From: Alphaproteobacteria bacterium
GTDB lineage: Bacteria; Pseudomonadota; Alphaproteobacteria; Rickettsiales; JABSSG01
Direction: 5' to 3'
NCBI GenBank assembly: GCA_030431375.1
Contig: JAUIIY010000005.1
Location: 1 to 64,000, forward strand
DNA: 64,000 bases
Made by a program: the position numbers and the translations under genes. This document shows, piece by piece, positions 55,868 through 64,000 of this stretch (position 1 is its first letter; each line of letters starts with the position of its first letter). Under the pieces are notes generated by a model, which saw nothing but the letters and a program-made list of their open reading frames with translations, searched no databases and was not told where the DNA came from.

Positions 55868-57400
55868 TTATTGATTTTGCTTCGTAATAATTTTTGCAAC
55901 TTCCTCAACCAAATACTCAATCTGCTCTTTTCTCTCAGGTGTTGCCTGAGATAGCTTATCTGTTATATCATTAGCTGCATGACCAGACTGTAAAGAAGGC
56001 ACTATTGCTTGTATTATCTCGGCTTGAACTCTAAATTCGGTTTTACAAGCAGATATCAATAAATCCATAGTTAATTCATCTACTTCTTCATCAATTTCAA
56101 CTAATGCTTCTTTGATAGCTGTTTCAAAGTCATCATTACTAGGACCGGTCAATTTCTCAGGCGTATGAGCATTATTTAGTAAGATTTCTTCGAAATTATC
56201 CATTACATTGTCAACAACATCCTGATATTCCTCATCAACTGACTTAGCTTCAGTTTTTAAGTCATCTGCAGCATAATTGATTTCAGCCTGAATTTTTGCC
56301 CTTTCTAATTTACTCGCATATTGAAACTTTTCAGGAGTAATACTCTGTAGAGCACTCTCAATAGAATGAACAGCCTCACGATTTACAATCATTTTCTGTG
56401 TTTCATCATATACTTTGTCTAGCAAGTCATTTTCTTCATTCTCAGAGATAAATTTCTGTTGAGGAGAAGCTACACCAGCTTGGCTATCAGTAACAGGCAC
56501 TTTCATAGCCTTTTTCATATTATCTATCTCAGATGAGACTGCATTTTTTACATCCTCTTTGACAGATTGCCCATTTATATTAGAAGCAGTTACTTGCTTG
56601 GAAGAATCATCTTGCTCCTCTACATCATTATATTCAGCTTCAGCATTACTGTCATCAACGTCCAACTCTGGCAAATCATCCTCAGCATCCGCTTCTTCAA
56701 CCCCTTCTTCTATTTCTTCTTCGCTTTCTTGGTCTGTTTCCTGCTCGTTATTTTTGAACTGTTCTTGCCTTGGAGTTTTTTCTATTGACTGATCTGGAGA
56801 CGAGTCAGTCTCATTTTGAGACATATTTTCAGGTGCAACATCAGGCATGTCTTTTTCTAAAACTGCTTGCTTTAAACCTTGTACATCGACTTTTTCCAAG
56901 CTCTCGACCTTTTCAGGTTTTGATACTTCAGGCTCCACTTTCGGAGCTTCCTGCTTAACCTCACCCTCTACCACAACGGCTTCAGCTGATTTATCAGAAG
57001 CTTGTGACACTTGGTCTTTTATAGGATCTTCATTTCTTGGTACAACAACCTTTTTTTCCTTTTCCACTGATTTTGGCTTAACTGGCTCAATAATTCCATC
57101 TTCTGCTAACTGTGCGTAAAATAACGGATATTCTTTGCATAATTGGATAATATGATCATGAATATGCTGAGCATGCTTTACTGTATTAGGAGCAAATTTA
57201 TATATTTCGGATATAAGTTGGAATTGTGCATCATGATACTCTTTTATCTCTTTCTCTAACTTCTCTTTTAACGTAGAGAGTTTTTTTTCAACTTTATCAG
57301 CATCTTTTTTTAGTTCTACAGCTAATGCTTGCTCCTTTTCGGCAAGAACTTTGATTTCACTTTTGAGTTTTTTAATTGCCTCTTTAGATGATACAGTCAT
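55868..57400 (-). CDS. Acidic coiled-coil hypothetical protein
   Basis: 510 aa. Residues 1-60 form a coiled coil (KLKSEIKVLAEKEQALAVEL). Residues 110-270 are very acidic (DQESEEEIEEGVEEADAEDD), and the rest is helical. The start ATG overlaps the stop of the upstream 876-aa gene by ATGA at 57397-57400, implying translational coupling and coordinate levels. No membrane segment. Unknown family, possibly effector-like. Confidence 0.72.
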   Translation of the reverse strand: MTVSSKEAIKKLKSEIKVLAEKEQALAVELKKDADKVEKKLSTLKEKLEKEIKEYHDAQFQLISEIYKFAPNTVKHAQHIHDHIIQLCKEYPLFYAQLAEDGIIEPVKPKSVEKEKKVVVPRNEDPIKDQVSQASDKSAEAVVVEGEVKQEAPKVEPEVSKPEKVESLEKVDVQGLKQAVLEKDMPDVAPENMSQNETDSSPDQSIEKTPRQEQFKNNEQETDQESEEEIEEGVEEADAEDDLPELDVDDSNAEAEYNDVEEQDDSSKQVTASNINGQSVKEDVKNAVSSEIDNMKKAMKVPVTDSQAGVASPQQKFISENEENDLLDKVYDETQKMIVNREAVHSIESALQSITPEKFQYASKLERAKIQAEINYAADDLKTEAKSVDEEYQDVVDNVMDNFEEILLNNAHTPEKLTGPSNDDFETAIKEALVEIDEEVDELTMDLLISACKTEFRVQAEIIQAIVPSLQSGHAANDITDKLSQATPERKEQIEYLVEEVAKIITKQNQ

Positions 57401-60027
57401 TGATTATTCTCCAAATTTGCAATTTTTTCTTCTAATAATTTTCTTTCTTCTATCATCGGTGTAAGCTTAACTTTATTGGCTATCTTAATTAGCTCCAATT
57501 CTCTTTCATGCTCAATTATATCACTTTGAGTTTTTTCTAAAGATTTTTTAATATGTTTGATTTTCTTTTTATGACTTTCTATCTTCTTGAAGAAGTCACC
57601 CAAATATTTATCAAATATTTTAACTAAATTAACCGTATCAAGAACAGATTTGGCCTTCTTATCATCAGCAAGATCAACAGGCTCACCCATCGCTATAGCA
57701 AGATCTGCAAGAGACTTGGCGGAAATTTTGCTTACATCAAATTTTTCGATCTGTTCATCAGTGATAATATCTTCATCGGATAGTTTGAATTCTTCACTAC
57801 TAAGAGCAGGAAGTTTTTCACTAACTTTTTGCAATTTATCTTTATATTTTTCTATAAGCTTATCTTTTTCGGCATCTGAATCAGGACGTAAATTTTTTCT
57901 GGATGAAATATGCTCGGGATCATGATCTAGTCTCTCAATCTCCTCAATATCTGCATCTAAATAAATTCTGGCTCTTTCAATATCAAGAGTTAATTGAGCA
58001 CCCGATTCTTCTAGCTCTTCCAGCCTATTTTGCAAACTAATTTTCTTATTTAGATCCGCAGCTGTTAAGTCTTTGCCATTCAAAGCTTCCAGCTGTTTTG
58101 ATATTTTTTGCTCTTCATCGACTATTTGTTGCGACTTTTTATCGGAATCAGTAAGAATTTTATCCGCTTTGTTTTTGTAATCACCTGCAATATAAGCTAA
58201 CTCAATGTAATCAGTCATATATGCATCAAAATAAGGCAACAACGCCACAAGCTTCACGTTAGTGGTAAGCTTGTTACGCATTCTTATTAAATCCTCGTAA
58301 TGCATGTGCTGGAACATATCTTCGAGATATTTATTTGCTTCTTTTACGCCGATTTTATCATAATCAAATGCAAAATTTAGCGTTTTAGAAATAAGATCTT
58401 TTTTGTCCTGTGGATATGGCATTTTGTCCACTGCATCGGCGATAGATTTTTCATCAAATTCTATTTTAGGAACTTCTTCTCGAGCATCTTCAGCTGGCAA
58501 AGTTGGTTCAGAGGCTGAACCCGTAGTTTTCACATATTTCTTTTCTTCTAATTCTTGAATATCTTTCTTTAGACGCTCGATGGTTGAGGTTTGATTATTA
58601 ATTTGTGCTTGTTGTAAAAGTTTCTGCAAATTATCAATTTTACCTTGAATCTCAGAATCAACCTGTATTTCTTCTTCCTCAGCTATATCATCTGATTCTA
58701 CTGATTTCTGAGAATTCACTTCGTTATCGCCTGCGTCTGATTCTTCAGCATTATCTTCTTCTACATCGTCGCTATCTTCACTATGTGAGGTATCTTCTTC
58801 GATTTTTAGCTCTTCTTGTTTTATTTTTCTAACAACCTCGGACTCACTCATTTGTGATGGCTCTTTTAATTTTGCACTTGGTATAGTTGAAGTCAGATCC
58901 TCAAAAGTCTTTTGATATCCGTGAACCTGAGTGCGTATTCTCTGAAGTTGACCTGCATCAATAACATTTTCCCCTTTAGATGACTGAACTAAAGATATAC
59001 ATTGGTTACCTTTAAATTCCAGCATCGTATATGCGTCGGGATAAATCTTTCCACCTTTAAATCTACGGTGAAATTTAATTGTAAAATATACTGAAGGGTC
59101 AACATCAAAAACAAAAAATTGATGTTTTGGAATTGTTGAGTCCATTTGTCTTTGACGAATTATAACTAACCAACCTTTTCCTATTCTAAATACACTCCCA
59201 TGATCAATTCCTTGACTATTCTCAAGCATTTTTCCATCAATCTTGGTATAATTATCGAACATATCTGATGATTCTTTTACAAATTCATCACTATCGGTTA
59301 CATCAGGCATATCCGCTACAAACAGATTAATGAACTCTCTTATCTGACTAGACTTGATAGAATCTTGTTTTGACAGGATAATTCGACCCCGATTAATCTC
59401 TGAATCCATACGATTTTTAATTGCCCGAGTAACTGCCGTACCCTGACATACCTCATAGTCTAAAGTTTCAGAGATCTCACTATGAGAAGCGAAGTTAAAC
59501 CACCCGCTAGAATTTTTTGGCTTATTATCTTGCGCATTTGCTGCATTTTCCTGATACAGCTTATCTCTTACACCCTGCAATGCTTTGATTTTTTTACTAA
59601 TTTCTGGATCCAGAGGCTTGTTAGTTCTTATTAATAGGGCTTGATGAGATTTTAAATTATTGAGTGTATTATCAACTTCATCCAAAGTCATATTTTTTTC
59701 ATCAAAGTCAGTGTTTGGATTTTGCTGTTTTTCACCTATATTAGCAGTTTCACTTGGATGCTGAACGTCCTTCAAAGCCATATATAGCGCATCTTCAAAA
59801 ATATTAGGTTTTTGTTGTAAATTTTTTTCAACAATATTTGCAACCAGAAGTAATTTTTCAGAAATATATGCCTCACCTTTTTCTGCCATATTTTCTAGAA
59901 ATTCTGCTAAAGCCTCATTATGGTCGTTATCACCACCTATTCCTGTAATCGTCTCAGCTGCTGACTCGAAATCCCCATTATTAATTTGTGATATAACTTG
60001 TTTTTTCTGATCTTCTGTTAATGCCAT
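57397..60027 (-). CDS. Large charged coiled-coil hypothetical protein
   Basis: 876 aa. An N-terminal helical part (LTEDQKKQVISQINNGDFE) is followed by a beta-rich region at 280-350 (GSVFRIGKGWLVIIRQRQMD, YTMLEFKGNQCISLVQSS). An acidic linker lies near 415-470. The C-terminal 350 residues are coiled-coil-rich (TAADLNKKISLQNRLEELEE, KKIKHIKKSLEKTQSDIIEH). No membrane segment. Upstream partner of the 510-aa gene in an ATGA overlap. Unknown family. Confidence 0.75.
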   Translation of the reverse strand: MALTEDQKKQVISQINNGDFESAAETITGIGGDNDHNEALAEFLENMAEKGEAYISEKLLLVANIVEKNLQQKPNIFEDALYMALKDVQHPSETANIGEKQQNPNTDFDEKNMTLDEVDNTLNNLKSHQALLIRTNKPLDPEISKKIKALQGVRDKLYQENAANAQDNKPKNSSGWFNFASHSEISETLDYEVCQGTAVTRAIKNRMDSEINRGRIILSKQDSIKSSQIREFINLFVADMPDVTDSDEFVKESSDMFDNYTKIDGKMLENSQGIDHGSVFRIGKGWLVIIRQRQMDSTIPKHQFFVFDVDPSVYFTIKFHRRFKGGKIYPDAYTMLEFKGNQCISLVQSSKGENVIDAGQLQRIRTQVHGYQKTFEDLTSTIPSAKLKEPSQMSESEVVRKIKQEELKIEEDTSHSEDSDDVEEDNAEESDAGDNEVNSQKSVESDDIAEEEEIQVDSEIQGKIDNLQKLLQQAQINNQTSTIERLKKDIQELEEKKYVKTTGSASEPTLPAEDAREEVPKIEFDEKSIADAVDKMPYPQDKKDLISKTLNFAFDYDKIGVKEANKYLEDMFQHMHYEDLIRMRNKLTTNVKLVALLPYFDAYMTDYIELAYIAGDYKNKADKILTDSDKKSQQIVDEEQKISKQLEALNGKDLTAADLNKKISLQNRLEELEESGAQLTLDIERARIYLDADIEEIERLDHDPEHISSRKNLRPDSDAEKDKLIEKYKDKLQKVSEKLPALSSEEFKLSDEDIITDEQIEKFDVSKISAKSLADLAIAMGEPVDLADDKKAKSVLDTVNLVKIFDKYLGDFFKKIESHKKKIKHIKKSLEKTQSDIIEHERELELIKIANKVKLTPMIEERKLLEEKIANLENNQ

Positions 60028-60246
60028 TTTCTGATATATAATTTCCTACCCAGATGATAGCTGACTATGGTTAATAAATTATTAAGCAAACAGCAAAATT
60101 CATCTATAGTTCTATATAATTTACTATAACCAAAATTGAATATATGTCATTACCAGATATATCACTTTTGAAATCACTTTCACGATGTCATTGAATTAAG
60201 CTGATAAGAAAGGAAGAATAGGAAGTGACAGCACAGAGGCGAAAAT

Positions 60247-60672
60247 TTACTCAATCCAATTACTTTCCACTATCCCTCTCAATGCATCATACAAAATAGT
60301 ATCAGCAGATCCTCCAGCGTGAGAAGTGCTATTTACACTATAACTACTCCCCGGACTATGCACCTCATCTTCATCTTCTGTATCTTCATCAACTCCAGTA
60401 TCAGCGGCACCTTCACCCAATTCTTCCGCATCTAAATCAGCCTCTGGTCTATTGACAAATTCAAATTGCGAATCATCACCAAAACCTGCCTCTAAATGAT
60501 TATGAATAAGACCTATAATTTGTTCACGTGCCTCTGCTGTTAAAGCTGAATTATTAAAATTTATTATAACTTTTCCATTATCACCAGGATAAACCGATGA
60601 ACTTGGACATCCATTATCATTAAGTAACATCAACAACTCAACCGTTGCCACAGGGTCTAAACTAAATGGCAT
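60247..60672 (-). CDS. Small acidic hypothetical protein
   Basis: 141 aa. A compact part at 1-70 (TVELLMLLNDNG, NGKVIINFNNSALTAEAREQ, IIGLIHNHLEAGFGDD, SQFEFV) is followed by an acidic disordered stretch (DTEDEDEVHSP). The order of elements (strand, helix, strand) resembles the domains in 24966 and 25551. No ribosome site is evident. Unknown. Confidence 0.6.
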   Translation of the reverse strand: MPFSLDPVATVELLMLLNDNGCPSSSVYPGDNGKVIINFNNSALTAEAREQIIGLIHNHLEAGFGDDSQFEFVNRPEADLDAEELGEGAADTGVDEDTEDEDEVHSPGSSYSVNSTSHAGGSADTILYDALRGIVESNWIE

Positions 60673-60733
60673 CTTAAAACTTTATAAATTGAACAGGAAC
60701 TTTATATAAAATAATTTGCGTTATACAAGCTTT

Positions 60734-61003
60734 TTATTGACATTCACAATCAGGGCTTACTCCAATGGGCTCATTTTGCGCATTATCAGTGATGGTTAAA
60801 GAATTATCGAATGATTTCACATTATCAAAAAAACTTTTTTCTACTAAAATTATTTGATGATCTGGATATGCGGCCATCTTCTCTTTTACAACTTCATGTC
60901 CACATGTCCATAAAAAGATAATATTCGAACTACTATCATGAAAAAACTTATAGTTATCTTTAAAAAAATCTTTTACAAAATCATCTAAATCTTCTGGTAA
61001 CAT
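60734..61003 (-). CDS. Small acidic hypothetical protein
   Basis: 89 aa with an AAAGGA ribosome site. Alternating elements: DDFVKDFFKDNYKFFHDSSS, NIIFLWTCGHEVVKEKMAA, HQIILVEKSFF. Ends in PDCECQ. It may belong to the same small-protein fold group as its neighbours; this is a judgement from pattern only. Unknown. Confidence 0.58.
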   Translation of the reverse strand: MLPEDLDDFVKDFFKDNYKFFHDSSSNIIFLWTCGHEVVKEKMAAYPDHQIILVEKSFFDNVKSFDNSLTITDNAQNEPIGVSPDCECQ

Positions 61004-61074
61004 AAAATTATTTTCCTTTCATATATTAAATTATAACAACAACATCTTTTGCGTAGCGGCTGTGACGGAGTATA

Positions 61075-61584
61075 TTAGCGAGAATCAATGATGTCATCAC
61101 TTAAATCCCCTATGCTTAAGTTGTCATTACCCTCGTCATCCACATGTGGGATTGAACCTGATTCAGTTACAGTTGGTAATATAAATTCCACAGACACCTT
61201 TACGAAACAATCTAGCAATGCTTTAGCTCGACGTAAAGCAGCGCTGTTTGCAGCATAAATAACCAAACCATCACCTGAACTAAAAGCTCGAACAATTTTG
61301 CTATCATTCAATATTTCACATATAGGCTCAGTATCAACCCTTGGCGCATCCCGTGTAGGTGCAAAATTTGTCGCTACTTGCTGAAAATTATCCCTTGTTG
61401 CAGAAGGAGTATAAGACCATGCATCCCTTCCATAATCTTCGTCATCAGACCAAAGCTTAGAGCTCTCTGGATCAGGAGTCTCAGCTCTACCCCCAGAATT
61501 TACCGAGTCAGCATCGGCAACTGCATCATTAGTATTATGTCGAGGGATAGCTTTTACAGGAGCACCACTTGGTTTATATCTCAT
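61075..61584 (-). CDS. Small hypothetical protein
   Basis: 169 aa. An N-terminal disordered half (SGGRAETPDPESSKLWSDD). A compact part at about 90-140 (EPICEILNDSKIVRAFSSGD, GLVIYAANSAALRRAKALLD, KVSVEFI). An acidic tail (DNLSIGDLSDDIIDSR). No membrane segment. Similar in layout to the small genes at 60247 and 60734. Unknown. Confidence 0.6.
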   Translation of the reverse strand: MRYKPSGAPVKAIPRHNTNDAVADADSVNSGGRAETPDPESSKLWSDDEDYGRDAWSYTPSATRDNFQQVATNFAPTRDAPRVDTEPICEILNDSKIVRAFSSGDGLVIYAANSAALRRAKALLDCFVKVSVEFILPTVTESGSIPHVDDEGNDNLSIGDLSDDIIDSR

Positions 61585-61673
61585 ATTTTACTCGATATAT
61601 AATCAAGCAATTATTCTACAACAAACTTCTGATAATTATGAAGATATTTATTTTTCACCAAAAAAATGTAATA

Positions 61674-61706
61674 AAAAAGGCTGCCTCACATTAGCAGCCT
61701 TTTCAT
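61674..61706 (-). terminator. Rho-independent terminator (minus strand)
   Basis: Minus strand: AAAAGGCTGC, a 9-nt loop, GCAGCCTTTTTTA. It lies about 20 nt after the stop at 61727. Confidence 0.85.
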
Positions 61707-61726
61707 CTAAATTTTCAACATAGCTC

Positions 61727-64000
61727 TTACATTACAAATCCTGAATCACTCCCCCAGTTGGTAGTAAATACTGCCACTTTTCCTGATAAAGTATCTGCAC
61801 TGTCAAGTCCAATTGTAGGATCAAAATAACTTTCCGTTTTATTATGCTGGTTCAGTCCTTCTGAATCTAAAAATATTACAGCTTTTGGATCAAACTCAAA
61901 TGAGGGAGTTGTTTTTTGTTGAGAACCATCTGTACTTTCTGCTAGTTCAATCATGGATTCAGTAGGTTTTCCACCTTCGTCTTTCGAGCCAGATCCACCT
62001 GTGCTGGCCTCACCACCATCACCTGATCCGGAGCCACCACCATCAGAACCGCCTTCACCGCCAGATCCAGAGCCACCACCCTGGTCACCTGATCCATCAC
62101 CAGATCCAGATCCACCTTCACCTGCTCCTGAACCACCTTCACCACCTGAAGACCCGTCCTCGTCGTCACCATCTGACCCACCAGCACCATCAGCACCGCC
62201 GGCACTTGATCCGGAGCCATCACCAGCACCACCGCCAGCTTCATCATCGTCCTCGCCATCTTTACCATCTTGGTCGGGCCTTCCCTCCGCAACATCTTCT
62301 TCTTCGTCATCATCATCGTCATCATCTGAATCATCAGAACTTGATCTGGAGCCATCACCAGCACCACCGCCAGCTTCATCATCGTCCTCGTCATCTGTAC
62401 CATCTTGGTCGGACTTTCCTCCCGCAACACCTTCTCCTTCTTCGTCATCATCTGAATCATCATCCGATCCTGAGCCATCTTCACCGCCTGAACCTGCACC
62501 CGCGCCAGCTCCATCAGAACTGCCTTCACCGCCAGATCCACCAGCTCCTGCATCATCGCCCGATTCATCTCTCCTGTCAGAATCACCAACACCCTGTCCA
62601 TCTTCTTTACTATCAGAATCGCCACTACCGTCTGCATGATCATCATCTGCTGTTGTAACAACCCCAGTGCTAGCAGCAGCTCCTGCTGTTACCGGTAGAG
62701 CTACAGCAGCACCCTCATCACCAGATCCACCAGCCCCTGATCCTGCACCCGCGCCAGCCCCAGCGCCTACCGCTTGAGCATGCGGAAATAAAGCTTCCCT
62801 TAACGGTAGAATATTATAGTAAGCTAAACTAAAAACCACCAAATAAGGAATCAATAGAGCCATATCTAGGGCTGCAGAAACAAAAGCTCCTGTAGCTACT
62901 AATCCAGCAACTCCAACCCGAGCTGCTATTTGCCCAGCAGTAATAGTTCCTACTGGAGCCGGCGCTGGAGCTGATGCTGCCGGGGCCGGGGCCGGAGCTG
63001 GTGCTGGTGCTGCCGGGGCCGGAGCTGGTGCTGGTGCTGCTGCACTTTCAGTAGAGCCTGCACCCACAGTTACCGAAGAAGCTACATTCCCATCATCTCC
63101 TGCTGATGCCGGAACTGAAGCTCCTGCTGCCGGGGCCGGGGCCGGAGCTGGTGCTGGAGCCTGAGTTGCATTTGCATCAATCTCTTCACCACCAACTGTT
63201 CCAGGAGCAAAGCTTACACTTCTCGCTCTTCCGCTTGACACTTGAGATGCGGCTGGTGCTGCGGCTGGTGCTGCTGCACTTTCAGTAGAGCCTGCACCCA
63301 CAGTTACCGAAGAAGCTACATTCCCATCATCTCCTGCTGATGCCGGAACTGAAGCTTCTGCTGCCGAGGCCATTGCGGTTGGAGCCGCGGCAACAAGTGG
63401 ATCTGGGTCTCCTCCTGGATCAGCTGCTTGCGCTCCTCTTGCTGCGGCTTCTGTAGCTGGGGCTACTGGTTCTCCTACTACCGGTGCTGCAGCTGCTACT
63501 GCATCTTCATCAGAGTCACTATCTTCTTCATCAGAACCACCACCTTCATCAAATTCTTCAACTACTGAAGGCATACCGGAGGGCAGCGCTGCTTGATCAC
63601 CATTTGCAAAAGCAACACTGCCACTTCTCACTCTTCCGCTTGACTCTGGAGCTGGCTCCGGGCCATCCTCTTCTTCCTCTGCTGGAGCCGGTGCTGGGGC
63701 TGGCGCTACTGCACCATCATCTTCATCACCACTTTCCCCTGTCGCGGCCGCTGCTTGCGCAGCTACATCAGATAAATCTGTAAAGGTTTCTGTTCTTGCA
63801 TGCCTAGGAGAATGAGTTGTAACTGGTGGGGAAGCTGGCTCTGCCCCTGGAACAGCTGCTGCGGCAGCCTCTTGTTCTGCCACCTGTCCATCGTCACCTT
63901 CTTCTTGACCTTCTGTTGATGGAGCTGGAGCTGGTGCCGGGGCCATTGCGGCTGGAGGCGCGGCGACATCTGGAGTTGGTGCCGCGGCCGCTGCTGGCGC
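61727..64000 (-). CDS. Large repetitive acidic Ala-Pro protein, 5' end outside the window
   Basis: At least 757 codons. The frame stays open above the Met codon at 63946 to the window edge (APAAAAAPTPDVAAPP), so that Met is unlikely to be the start. Blocks from the N-terminal side: Ala-Pro-rich parts (APAPAPAPAPAAGASVPAS) alternate with acidic parts; a hydrophobic stretch (VGVAGLVATGAFVSAALDMA, then LIPYLVVFSLAYYNILP) may span a membrane; then a long Gly/Ser/Asp region (DDSDDDDDDDEEEDV) and a compact 60-residue C-terminus (TPSFEFDPKAVIFLDSEGLN). Codon use is much richer in GC than the neighbours. Possibly a surface or secreted protein; unknown. Confidence 0.75.
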   Translation of the reverse strand, partial: APAAAAAPTPDVAAPPAAMAPAPAPAPSTEGQEEGDDGQVAEQEAAAAAVPGAEPASPPVTTHSPRHARTETFTDLSDVAAQAAAATGESGDEDDGAVAPAPAPAPAEEEEDGPEPAPESSGRVRSGSVAFANGDQAALPSGMPSVVEEFDEGGGSDEEDSDSDEDAVAAAAPVVGEPVAPATEAAARGAQAADPGGDPDPLVAAAPTAMASAAEASVPASAGDDGNVASSVTVGAGSTESAAAPAAAPAASQVSSGRARSVSFAPGTVGGEEIDANATQAPAPAPAPAPAAGASVPASAGDDGNVASSVTVGAGSTESAAAPAPAPAPAAPAPAPAPAPAASAPAPAPVGTITAGQIAARVGVAGLVATGAFVSAALDMALLIPYLVVFSLAYYNILPLREALFPHAQAVGAGAGAGAGSGAGGSGDEGAAVALPVTAGAAASTGVVTTADDDHADGSGDSDSKEDGQGVGDSDRRDESGDDAGAGGSGGEGSSDGAGAGAGSGGEDGSGSDDDSDDDEEGEGVAGGKSDQDGTDDEDDDEAGGGAGDGSRSSSDDSDDDDDDDEEEDVAEGRPDQDGKDGEDDDEAGGGAGDGSGSSAGGADGAGGSDGDDEDGSSGGEGGSGAGEGGSGSGDGSGDQGGGSGSGGEGGSDGGGSGSGDGGEASTGGSGSKDEGGKPTESMIELAESTDGSQQKTTPSFEFDPKAVIFLDSEGLNQHNKTESYFDPTIGLDSADTLSGKVAVFTTNWGSDSGFVM
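63031..63122 (-). repeat. 92-bp direct repeat, copy 1
   Basis: Exactly matches 63265-63356 (92 of 92 bases by eye), giving the same peptide block (SVPASAGDDGNVASSVTVGA) twice in the large repetitive protein. Confidence 0.85.
63265..63356 (-). repeat. 92-bp direct repeat, copy 2
   Basis: Second copy, 234 bp from the first. A separate, looser 135-bp repeat lies at 62208-62342 and from 62343, encoding the EDDDEAGGGAGDGS block twice. Confidence 0.85.

Noticed and set aside
60734-61003. C-terminal CECQ as a CaaX box
   Set aside because: The middle residues Glu and Cys are not aliphatic, so it does not fit the prenylation pattern.
61951-63969. Long open frames on both strands inside the repetitive protein
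   Set aside because: They come from GC-rich, stop-poor repeats (Met/Gln/Val or Pro/Ser runs) and overlap the better-supported frame entirely.
1-64000. CRISPR array, rRNA or tRNA genes
   Set aside because: No regularly spaced short repeats with unique spacers, and no rRNA- or tRNA-like sequence, were seen on either strand; absence by eye is not proof.

Overview
The window looks like a chromosomal segment from an AT-rich alphaproteobacterium of the order Rickettsiales, most likely an intracellular symbiont of a protist or other eukaryote. The evidence is low G+C in most genes, a gene-transfer-agent (GTA) type terminase and a block of GTA tail genes, ankyrin, Sel1 and very large low-complexity proteins of the kind used as effectors, frameshifted genes, and dispersed palindromic repeats. 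No 16S rRNA or other strong taxonomic marker is present, so the genus cannot be named.

Layout. 1-4740: a partial unknown gene, an exported CtlX-like guanidine hydrolase, a coiled-coil protein, a Sel1/TPR-like Ala-Pro protein, a terminator and two copies of a dispersed repeat. 4755-13013: housekeeping genes, namely nagZ (peptidoglycan recycling), a P-loop kinase/APH fusion, two unknowns, argS with a SPOR-domain gene 3 nt behind it, a strong terminator, and a LuxR-type regulator. 13256-20600: GTA-type large terminase, small membrane proteins, a zeta-toxin-like P-loop protein with a possible membrane tail, a repeat-containing membrane protein, a frameshifted gene and a small protein. 20951-27452: tandem Sel1-repeat paralogues, an endonuclease/exonuclease/phosphatase-family protein, a pair of related small proteins and an RTX-like membrane protein. 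27678-34946: a giant protein of about 2,420 residues with several membrane segments, pentapeptide-like segments and a C-terminal CAIM, which is a eukaryotic CaaX prenylation motif. 35209-44184: an ankyrin gene with a broken 5' part, a multi-PAS histidine kinase, a Ser/Ala/Arg-rich protein, a polysaccharide flippase-like transporter and small unknowns.

44433-54429 is a GTA tail/lysis module read on the minus strand: DUF2460 (gp12-like), DUF2163 (gp13-like), two small unknowns, an NlpC/P60 peptidase (gp14-like), a TIM-barrel host-specificity protein (gp15-like), a DUF2793-like protein and a GTA holin. A plus-strand gene for a large membrane protein is inserted between the gp12-like and gp13-like genes. 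The terminase lies about 30 kb away. No portal, capsid or tape-measure gene is visible. 54451-64000 carries a Ser/Ala repeat protein, two long coiled-coil proteins in a translationally coupled pair, three small related-looking acidic proteins and a highly repetitive Ala-Pro/Asp-Ser protein that runs off the window.

How the parts may work together (inference): the housekeeping genes are ordinary. The rest of the window mixes GTA structural genes with proteins that look as if they act on a eukaryotic host. Prenylation of the giant protein by host enzymes would place it on host membranes. Several small proteins share a strand-strand-helix-strand-like pattern and may form a family limited to this lineage.
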